Shown here: piece by piece, positions 19,689-29,000 of the stretch
How the letters are laid out: every line of letters begins with the position of its first letter
Numbering within the stretch: the first letter of the stretch is position 1
Origin: Leishmania infantum JPCM5
Lineage: Eukaryota; Euglenozoa; Kinetoplastea; Trypanosomatida; Trypanosomatidae
NCBI RefSeq assembly: GCF_000002875.2
Contig: NC_009391.2
Span: 429,486-493,485 of the forward strand
Length of the DNA: 64,000 nucleotides
Reading direction: 5' to 3'
Translations under genes and position numbers: made by a program
The notes under the pieces: generated by a model
Databases searched by the model: none
Seen by the model: the letters and a program-made list of their open reading frames with translations, nothing else
What the model was told of the DNA's origin: nothing

Positions 19689-21318
19689 AGAATGGATCGA
19701 TCGCGGACTTCCCCGTGGTGCCATTATCGTTGAGGGCAGGCCAGCGCTGGCAATCCTTGAATGGTGGCCTGTATTTCGGTGGGAGGCGTCTGTGATATGT
19801 ATGTACTCCATCTTGCCTTCCTGGAGGGTGGTGGCGGAAGACTGGAAGGGTATTGCAGCGGCATAGTCGTGATGTAAAGGAGTGGTTGCACACTCCTATT
19901 TTCGCTCCTCGCCGAAGTGTGGAGGGAGCTGGTTGAGAGGAGAAAAACGTGCGCTCCTTGCTGCCGCTCATGCGTTGGCTAGCGACTTGCTCTCTCCACT
20001 GCACTCGTACGCGTGCCATCCCATCGGCTTATCGCTCGACACACGTCTTTCTTCTGTGGCGCTGCGGCCTCGAACTCCCCACTATCAGCACTTCCATGCG
20101 TTCTAGCCCGAGCGCCGCGGCCCGGCGCAGCTGCGGGGTAGTGTGAGGGGACCCCCTGAGTCGGATAAGGAAGAACCGTTTTTTTTTTCCGCCTCTACAC
20201 AGGAAAGCTCCTTACGACAGTGAGTCGGCTTTGCTCATTCTCATTGTGCGCATCATGCGCGTCATCAGGGCAATGAAGGCGCGTTGGCGTGCACTCTAGC
20301 AGAAGAAAATGCAGCCCCGTCGCGCGTCGTCTTCCCGCCTGGCAAGCTTCCACCCCTGTGAGCACCGCATTATCGTCTCTGGTACGGCCGATCACCGGAC
20401 CACCCGACAGGCAGCCCGGTCTTCCGAGTTTTTTGAGGGTTCTTGCGGCTGGCTCTGCTCCTCGGCGCGGAGAGGGCTGCCAGGATCTTCGTCCCGCTAG
20501 TGCCTCTGCTGCCTAGTCCGCCCTTCACCCCCTGAAGCCGTGCAAGACGGCGTCTGAATTCGCCTGCTGCCGGATTCGGTGCACCCAACATGCTTGACGG
20601 TGGCGGTCTCTGTCGGGGTGGTGACTGGTGAAGCGATGAGCCTAAAACACTCGTTCCGTTGAGCTGGCGTGTCGTCTGCAGGAAGAAGAGGAGAGAGTGC
20701 GCGGAGCGAGAGGGGCGTGCGTGTGCGTTGCAGTTGCCATGCTGTGCGAGCAGAGGACCGGATAGACGCCAGAGGTCATGCAGGCAAGGAGGGGGTGGGC
20801 TGCTGGATCATGAGAGCGCACACATCGCGGCCGTGCCCCTGGGCCCTCAGGAGACGGCACGACGCGTTTTCTGGACGGCGGCCACTTGCCCGCCTGCGCA
20901 AGGCCCAGCAGCGTGTGAGCGACCCCCATTATCGCTCTTCCTCACCCCACGGAGATTGGGAAACCCAAGAGGGGGAAACATAGATGACGGGATGCTTCCC
21001 ACCTACGACGCTCTTTTACCGTGAGGTGCGCCATTCTTCAATCCCTCCACGCTTAGCGGAGGAGAGAACAACAACAGCAAGGCGACACCACCACACGCGC
21101 CCAGGCACGTATGCACATCACCACAAGTGGAGGTGCATGCTAGCGGCGAGGCGTGTGGACAACCGGATCCGATAAGCCGAGCCAACGGACACAACACGGA
21201 ACAGAGAAGGGCGAAGGGACACCTCGAAGAGGATGTGCAGGCCCTCATCGTTATCATCATCATCACGAACCTCATCTCCATCCTCCTCGACCTGCCCCAC
21301 ATTCTATCCACTGACGAT

Positions 21319-21356
21319 ATGACTCCCTGTTCCAGAGGCTCTTTCTGTTCCAGAGG
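21319..21356. repeat. Direct repeat ctgttccagaggct, two copies
   Basis: The motif occurs twice in close succession in the spacer before the kinase gene. No function is apparent. Confidence 0.6.
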
Positions 21357-21461
21357 CTGCGAGTCACAGCTTACATCGTCCGTACCCCCTTCACTCCCCC
21401 CACTCACACCGTAAAGCGTTGTCGCTCGTATCTTTTTCTTCCTTTCCCTTTCCACGTCCAC

Positions 21462-21463
21462 AG
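21462..21463 (+). promoter_or_regulatory. Candidate spliced-leader acceptor AG for the AMPK-like kinase
   Basis: A long pyrimidine tract (tctttttcttcctttccctttccacgtccacag region, 21431-21463) ends in the first AG, 106 bases before the ATG at 21569. Tract and spacing are typical of Leishmania trans-splice sites. Confidence 0.55.
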
Positions 21464-21568
21464 CACACACAGCAGCACATCACGGCACGGCTCTCTCCCC
21501 TCCCGCCTTTCTCCTCCACCCCCCCCCCCCTCGATCTATCTCCCACCGACGCCCACCACGTCGTCGCC

Positions 21569-22459
21569 ATGGGTGCCCCAAAGCGTCTCGGCAAGTACGA
21601 GCTGGGCCGTACACTAGGTACTGGCAACTTCTCGAAGGTCAAGATCGCGCGCGACACGGAGACTGGTAAGGAATGGGCCATCAAGGTGATTGACAAGGAG
21701 CAGCTCGTGCGGGAGCGCATGGAGGAGCAGCTGAAGCGCGAGATTGCCGTCATGAAGATGCTGCGCCAGCCAAACATTATTGAGCTGCATGAGGTCATGC
21801 AGACGAGCCACCACATCTACCTGGTGCTGGAGCTCGTGACGGGCGGTGAGCTGTTCGAGAAGATCGCCAGCGCGAAGCGCTTCGATGAGCCGACGGCGCG
21901 GCACTACTTCCACCAGCTCATCTGTGGCATCAACTACTGCCACCGCCAGGGCATTGCTCATCGTGACTTGAAGCCGGAGAACCTGCTGCTAGATGCGAAC
22001 GACACGCTGAAGATTTCCGACTTTGGTCTGAGCAACCTGCAGCGCACGAGCGTGAGCGGCGGCACAATGCTGCAGACGGTGTGCGGCACGCCAAATTATG
22101 TTGCCCCGGAGGTGCTGAAGGAGCAGGGCTATGATGGTCTCAAGGCAGACATCTGGAGCTGCGGTGTGGTGTTGTTCGTCATGATGGCTGGCTACTTACC
22201 GTTCGACGACGAGAACGTGAACGCGCTCTTTACGAAGATCGAGCGCGGTGAGTTTCGCATGGCGCGTCACTTTAGCGCCGACGCGCGCGACTTGATTTCA
22301 CGCATGCTGACGGTCGACCCACAGGAGCGCATATCCTTAGACGACGTGATCGCGCATCCTTGGTTCTGCGTGGACTGGAACCCGGCGATGCTGACGCGGG
22401 GCGAGAGCCATTCCTCGCCAAACACGGCTCAGATCAGCAATGCGATTCGTAATATGTAA
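21569..22459 (+). CDS. Ser/Thr protein kinase, AMPK/SnRK (CAMKL) type
   Basis: The 296-residue protein is essentially a kinase catalytic domain alone. Visible elements are the Gly loop GTGNFSKV (17-24), ATP-binding Lys39, C-helix Glu58, catalytic HRDLKPEN (131-138, Asp133), DFG (151-153) and APE (179-181). The activation segment TVCGTPNYVAPE places Thr170 where AMPK has its LKB1-phosphorylated Thr, so activation by an upstream kinase is likely. No UBA, NAF/FISL or KA1 regulatory region follows; the C-terminus is a short tail. The chosen ATG begins MGAPKRLGKYELG, directly before the kinase fold, and lies 106 bases after a good splice acceptor. The frame is open further upstream, but that part encodes Ser/Pro/His-rich spacer sequence. 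Substrates cannot be inferred. Confidence 0.92.
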   Translation: MGAPKRLGKYELGRTLGTGNFSKVKIARDTETGKEWAIKVIDKEQLVRERMEEQLKREIAVMKMLRQPNIIELHEVMQTSHHIYLVLELVTGGELFEKIASAKRFDEPTARHYFHQLICGINYCHRQGIAHRDLKPENLLLDANDTLKISDFGLSNLQRTSVSGGTMLQTVCGTPNYVAPEVLKEQGYDGLKADIWSCGVVLFVMMAGYLPFDDENVNALFTKIERGEFRMARHFSADARDLISRMLTVDPQERISLDDVIAHPWFCVDWNPAMLTRGESHSSPNTAQISNAIRNM

Positions 22460-22905
22460 ACCAGTGGCACAGGCGCACACGCACAAGCGAGATCCCCCTC
22501 CCCTCCCCTCTCCCTTGCCACCGTTCTACATACGTGGGCTGCAGGCACCGATGTCCTCGGCTCCTGGAAACGAGGACGAAAGGAAGGCGCGCGCGACAGA
22601 GAGAGAGAGACTGCAAACCGCGAAAAAAGGCAGTGAGTGCGACCCCCCCCCCCGGAGCGTGCGAGGAGAGGGAGAGCGGAAAAGACATAGACGCGGTGCT
22701 GGCTCATCAAGAGCGCGGAGTCGCACATACCGCGCAGCGGCACCACAGGCGCAGGTGTTTGCCTCCTTACATGTTTTCGGTGATGTTCTTATCATGGCCA
22801 ATCATTTCCGTGTTGTTTTCGTTTTATTTTTTGTGTTGAGGAACACGCTGAAACCAACTACATCACGGCACACACATACATGGGCAAACCCACGCACGCA
22901 CTTGT

Positions 22906-22946
22906 CTATATACATGTATAGATACATATATAAATAAATATATATG
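22906..22946. repeat. TA-rich simple-sequence tract
   Basis: An irregular TATA/CATA/AAATA run, very A+T-rich against a G+C-rich background. It lies in the likely 3' UTR of the AMPK-like kinase. Confidence 0.8.
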
Positions 22947-25198
22947 CTTCCCCCCCTTCCCTCCTCTTTATGTTTTCACTTATATTTGTGTGTGTGTGTG
23001 CGCATGTGTGCGTGTCTTTCAGTGTGTCTTGCGCAAGCTGTTAACGTGCCTCATTGGCGCTCAGGGCGGGGGGGGAAGGCAGCTCTTTATGGCAAAGTCG
23101 GTTGCCGTAGTGAAGCGCTGCCGGAGGGAGGGGCGAGCTCGTGTGTGTGTGTGCACACAGAGGCGCGCCAGAAAACAGAAAAGCGAAGATGAACCGATAC
23201 GCTGAGGACGGCGTGGGAAACGGGTGCCAGAAGGCTTTGCCGCCATCCTGCGTGCCTCCTTCGCTCTTGCCCGCTCGAAAAGGATGCGAATGTCCTTGTG
23301 CTTCTTCGGCTCGCCTTCTCCGTATTGTCGCTTGCCCTGTGTGAGAGTGTGCGCCGTAGTGAGGAGGCCAGAGGAAATGTGAGCGAGAGCGCGCGCCAAG
23401 CGATAGATTGAAGATGAAGGGTTGTGGCGCGGATGGTGGACATCGGCCCTCCCTCCCAACCAACTTCAATGCTCATCTCTCTTACTCTGTCTTTTTATTT
23501 TTATTTTTGTTTCTCTCTGCATCCCTCTCGCTCTGCGCTGCACGATCTTATGTACCGCTTACCTGCGTGTGTGCCTGTGTGCGGGTAGATCCTTGCTTTT
23601 TGTCGTTGACTCTGGGCGCTGTTCCCTTCGTGTTTGCCACGATGACCGGTGTTTTGCCCGAGGCTATGCAGCGGAAGAGAGAGGAAGGGACGGCACAAGA
23701 CGTGTGCCCTCCACACGCACACCTCCTTCCGTCCCCTCAAGGAGCAGAAGTACGATAAAGGGGACAGGAAGAGAGTGCGAGTTGCACTTCGCGCGTGCGC
23801 GTGCGCTTCTTCTCAATCTTTTCTTTTCATTTGGCTACGGCCGGTGCCCGCTCCTCTCTCGCGGTGATGAACAACGCTAAGCGATGCTTTCTGGCTCGTC
23901 TTTATCGCTGTATGGCGTTATGTGATTCGTCGTCCTGTTGTTTGAGTAGCGACTGTTGATGTTGATTCGATGTGCAATCCTTTCCTCTTCTTCCTGGGTG
24001 CGTGCATGTGCGTCTTGTCTCGCTCTCTCCCTCCTTGGTTGTAAGCTCCTCCTTGCGTTTTCCTTATTTGGTGTCTTAGCGGGCTTCACACCTCGACCAC
24101 GACCGGCAACAACCCTCTCCGCCCTTTCCTCTCTTTCCTCTCCTAGTGTCTTCCCCACCCCACCCCACCCTCTCCCTCTCTCTCATGTACCCTCTTATGC
24201 GTTTGTGTCTACTTGTTTACGTCCTCCGCCTCTCCACCCCTCCCCTCCGCCTCTCCACCCCCTCCGCCTCGTTTTGTCTTTGCGCTGGTTCGTTTTGTTT
24301 TCCTTTTTTGTTCCGTTGTTTGTTTGCATTGGGTGGTGGTGGTGGTAACGTCATTCATCTTTTCCGTCTGTTGCGGAGCTACTCAGCTCTGGGTCTCTGC
24401 CCCCCCCCCCCTCTCTCGCCTTTCTTGTTTCTATATATATATTCGTTGTCGTGTTAGCTGATGATAATGGCCGTTGTGCAGGTCTTCGCGTGTGCGCGAA
24501 GGAAGAGAGCGAGAACGGCATGCAAGGCGTAGGAGAGGAGAGGGGGTGGAAGGAGGAGGGGGGCATGACCGGCGAGGTGCACATCCAGAGGATGGAGCCA
24601 ATGCATGAGAAAGCAACGCAAGCAATGGAGAGGACGTAACAGTACAAAAAAACGAAAAAGGTGGATAGGTGCGAGAGGCGAGAGGGTTAAAGTGATGTCG
24701 GCCAGCTGCGCTGCAACACGCTACACCTGTTTTATGCCTGTATGTTTCTGTTGTGTATGCGTGCCTGTTTTGCCTATCCCTGGTATGTGTGGGTGATGAT
24801 GGTGGTAGTTCTTGTCGCTGCTTTGTGATGGATGACGACCATCATGGCAGAGGGTCGTTCTTCGTTTTCGTTTTCGTTTCTGTCTCTCTTACTTTCCAGC
24901 CTCGCCTCTCTCATGTACGTGTGTGTGTGTGTTCGCTTCTTTCTTGATGATGTTGAAGCCACCATTGAGACGTTTCCCCTCGACGTCTTCGGTTGCTGTC
25001 GCTGTGGGCTGATGCAGGTTTGATTCTCTGTGTGTGTACCTTCGCTGCCTGTATGTCTGTCTGTTGCACTGGCTGGCTCTGTGCCTCTGTCTCTTGTTGG
25101 TTTTGTTTTCATGTTCATGAGCCTCTCCAAATACCATTGCCATCCTGAAGCCGCCGACCCCTCCCCCCAAACCCCACCCAAGCACCAGAACAACGCAC

Positions 25199-25216
25199 AT
25201 ATATATATATATATAT
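25199..25216. repeat. (AT)n microsatellite
   Basis: About nine AT dinucleotides in an otherwise G+C-rich spacer. Confidence 0.9.
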
Positions 25217-25988
25217 GAAGCAAGCGAGTGTTGCACGCTCACCATCCACGGGCGTCGTGGTGAGAGTGAGAGGGACGTATGCACATTTGTGCGCGTGCGC
25301 GTGCGCGTCGGGGAGGCATGGAGGTAGGGGAGGAGGGGAGGAGGAGGATACCAGACTCCATGGCTTTTCTCGGGGAGTGTGGCGGTCGGGCACCGAGTGC
25401 GTTCGACGCGGGCTGACGGGAAAGTGTGAGTTTTCGAAAGAGGGAGCACACTCACGCCTTAAACGGAGCTTGTAGACGCGCTGTTCCCTGTTCTTCCCTG
25501 CCGTACCACATCTTCACGAACGCGTAGCCCCTCCCTCCCTCCCTGGCTACTGCACCGTCTCAGTGATCCCTGTGACTGCGGCTGCTTCACGGAGGACAAC
25601 TGGCTGTGCAGTTTGTGTCTGTCTATCATTGTGTGTAGCGAGAGAGGGACGCTCTCATGCGAGCGATTGTGCTGCCCCACCACCACTGGCGTCTCTCCTC
25701 CCCCCGTCCAACGCCTGCCTCGTCTTCCGTCTCTGTCTGCGTTACCATTCCCCGTGCGAGGCGCACGCAAGCACTCAGACACAGACACTCATGCGTCCGC
25801 CAAAGAAAACGAAAACAGAAGACGGTTTCGCGCACACGTGTGATCCCTCTCTCCTTTGATGGCGCGCTGCTGCTGCCCACCGCCTCTAATCTTCCTTCTA
25901 CCGAAGCATCCCGCCATACCTGCCGCTCCCCCCCCCCTCCCCCACACACACACGACTGGGCGCCCTGCCTTCCCGACCCTCTGCGTGC

Positions 25989-25990
25989 AG
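25989..25990 (+). promoter_or_regulatory. Candidate spliced-leader acceptor AG for the TRP-like channel
   Basis: The tract ccctgccttcccgaccctct ends in gcgtgcag, 93 bases before the ATG at 26083. A second AG lies six bases further on. Confidence 0.5.
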
Positions 25991-26082
25991 GTGCAGGTTA
26001 GTAAAGTCGGAGTCCATCCCTTCACTTCTCATCCTCCAAGAATAGCTGCAGAAGGAGCTAATCATCTGAAGGGGAGGTGGCC

Positions 26083-29000
26083 ATGCTTCGTCAATCCGCC
26101 TTTTCGTCGTCGTCCGGATCGTCGGCGGCCTCTTCGCGTGGATCGTGCACATACACTGATAGCAATACACCGCTGCGCTCCGAGGCATCTACGCTGGAAC
26201 CGCTCGCAGCCGGGCTCGCGACGGCGCAGCCCAGCGCGCTCGCCACACCAGTCGTCAATGTGCTTTCTGCATCAGCCGTGCCGGAGCCTCATGCCGTTCC
26301 CCTCGTGGTGTCATGGAACGCTCGATCACGGGGTGAGGAAAATGTTGCACCAGGGCCACCTGTCCGGGCAGACAACGCGCTTACGACGACCGCCACCACC
26401 GGCGCTGGCAGCGTGGGCGCAGACGGAGAAGGGGAATCACTGTGCGTGCCGGTCGCCCACTCCACTGCCGCGGACCCAGCTCCCGGCGTAGCGAATACTG
26501 ACGCTGGCAGCTCATGGTGTTTGCGAACGGCAGATGAGGCCACGACGGAGCGATCCGCGTCATCCCTCGCGGACTGCTCTGGCGCACCAGAGTCAAGGCC
26601 CGCAGAGTGGCTGCCGACGCAGCAGCGCCCTCAGCGGCGACGACAGCACTCACAGCAGCTGCTGCCCACAGCACTGCCCCTTCTTCCGATACCCGTTCCC
26701 ACTACGCACACATATCCGCAGTCGCACCAGCCTGCCGGGCTCACCAGGCGCGCCGCTGGCTCCTCTGAACTGCCACTGTCATTTCACACTGCTGCTTCAC
26801 TGCCACAGCCTTCATCATCGCTCATGGCCTCATCAGTGGCCGGCTTATCTGCTGATGGATGTCGGCCAAAGCCGCATCGACGGCGCCCGTCGCAGGCGCC
26901 CGGCGACGACGTCACCGCAAGTTCTATGACAACCGCGTCCTGTTGTGTGACGTCTGGAACGGCTTCGCAGTCTGAGGTGGTCCTTGCCACGTCGCCCTCG
27001 ATTGGCAGAGCTCGAGTGGCGTCGGCGTCGTCGGCAGGGGCAGCTGGATCAGCGTCTGCCGGCTCTCCTCGCCGCTACACCGCGCTCGGCGGGGGTGGTG
27101 ACCCACGCCTCGACGCGTGGGAGATCGACGAGGAAGTGGCGCAGCTCGCCCGCTCGCTACGCTCCGAAATTGCTGGTCAGCCCTTCGTGCTGGCCCCCCC
27201 GTTTGGGGCCTCGCCGACCGCCCCCGCTGGTGCAACCAGTTGCCCATCCTCGTCCTCCTCCGACTTCTCAACGGGCAGCAGGGGTGGCGGAGGCGGCAGC
27301 GGCCAGCGCCGCACGAGGTGCAGTCTCAGTCATGCCGCCCCCATGGCTGCCGCCACCACTACCGGGTCCGGGGAGGACTTGGCGGCGACCACAGCTTGCA
27401 CAACGACAGCGGCGATCGGGCGAGGGCTTCTCGCTCTTTTGGACTCCTCCACGTCGTCCGCAACGACCTCGATGGATCTGCGCGGTGCTGCCCGGAGCCT
27501 CACCACACCCCAACACCGCCCGTCAAAGTCGCGGCAGTTATCGCTGTCCACCTCGCAGCGGAGCCCGCCGTCGGCACAGGGCAGCCGTGCGAGGCAGCAG
27601 TGCTTCCCATCAGAGCAACCGCACCCCGGTGTAGGCGGTGACGCCGTTGCTGGGAACGACGATGATGCTCACAGAGATGGTGTTGACTCCGCCGCCGCCC
27701 TGTCGCACAGCTCAGATCCTGGACAGCAGACTCCGGCGATGTGCGGCGATGCTCGTCCTCTTGGAATGCCACCAACGTCATCGACGCACCTCTCCACTGT
27801 GACTGACGCCGTACCTCTGCGTGGCGCGAGGGGTTCATGGGCAGCAGCGGAGGTAGCGACACAGACGGCTTATGCTGAGCACAATCAGCGTCATTCTCGC
27901 GTTGCAGGTGACGCAGCTGCGCCGGGCCTGTGTGAAAGTTTCGACATAGGGCTCAGTGATGTGGCTGAGCTGCGGCGCCGTCTCCTCACGGAGGACTTCT
28001 TCTCGAGCCCCTGTCGCAAACTGCGCCGTGATGGCCGCTTCCCGTGGAAGCTGATGACCAGCGTCTTACTCTGCATCCTGCTGCTGGTGCACGTGACCTG
28101 GTATCAGCTTCCACTGGCCTGCGCGAATGAAGCGATGCGGCTGGCGATTACGAAGCACTTCATGGGCGACGATGCCTACTTCAGCAAGGACCAGGGCGAC
28201 ATCGTTTCAGCGCCGACGGAGTGGATGGAGAACCTCTATGCGTCGATCGAGCACTACGTGCAGGTGTACTACAACTTGACGAACACGTCCTCCAGTGAAA
28301 TGAAATACCGCTACAACAACGCCAACCCAACGAGCCGGTGCGGGACAGGTATCGAGCGCACTAGCAGCGTAGCCGATGGAGGCGAAGGTAACAGCATGGC
28401 AATAGAGGGGCAATGGTGGTGGCGGCGACGTGGTTCGGCAGACTGGAGGTCGTCGTTGCTGTGGGATGCGCGGGCAGCGGCATCGCCCAGTCCGTTCAGT
28501 GACTCCACCTCGGCTGCTGGGCCCTGCGCCCGATCAGCCACACCAACCGCCGCTTCTGCGTTGAGAAACTCAGGGGAGCTGCTGCCGCCGTACATCCCCG
28601 TCTCGGTCATCGCGCCCGTCCTGATGCGGGTGGAGGTGGATGTGTACTCTCGCCGGGAGGGGGCCCAACACAAACGAGTGAAGCTGTCTCCGCTGGAGAC
28701 CGCCGCGCCGGTTCGCCGGCTGAGCGGCGAGGAGGCAGTGGCTGATGTTGAGAACCTCGAGCACCGGTGGCTGACGTTCTCTGTTGACGCTGACCACCCG
28801 CTTGGCCCATTCGCCAAGCACAAAGAGGCGGCGCGACTACACCGTCTTGCGCGAAGGCAGGAACGGCACCGCGCCACCGAGCGCACAACGGACGACGCCG
28901 CCTGCCGACCCACTGAGCTCGAGGGCGCGTCCGCTACTGACGCGGCTGCGCTCCCCGACAGTGCCAGAGGCGGTTCTTTGACAGAGGTGGACGTTGCCCT

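Larger units (their letters stand above)
19689..21568 (+). other. Intergenic region with mixed composition, possibly old retroposon debris
   Basis: No gene is supported. From about 19700 to 21000 the sequence lacks the strong pyrimidine bias of other spacers and carries only short, unconvincing frames. Such balanced segments in Leishmania 3' UTRs are sometimes degenerate SIDER elements, but I cannot confirm that by eye. From about 21420 CT tracts reappear and lead to the kinase gene. Confidence 0.45.
22460..26082 (+). other. 3.6-kb intergenic region between the AMPK-like kinase and the TRP-like channel
   Basis: No gene is supported. It contains purine-richer 3' UTR-like sequence, TA-rich simple repeats (22906-22946, 25199-25216), TG runs and CT tracts. 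Short frames on both strands overlap and lack domains. Confidence 0.55.

Noticed and set aside
18700..19710. Target-site duplication around retroposon copy A
   Set aside because: The bases before 18720 and after 19688 (agaaggac, agaatgga) resemble each other only weakly. Not convincing.
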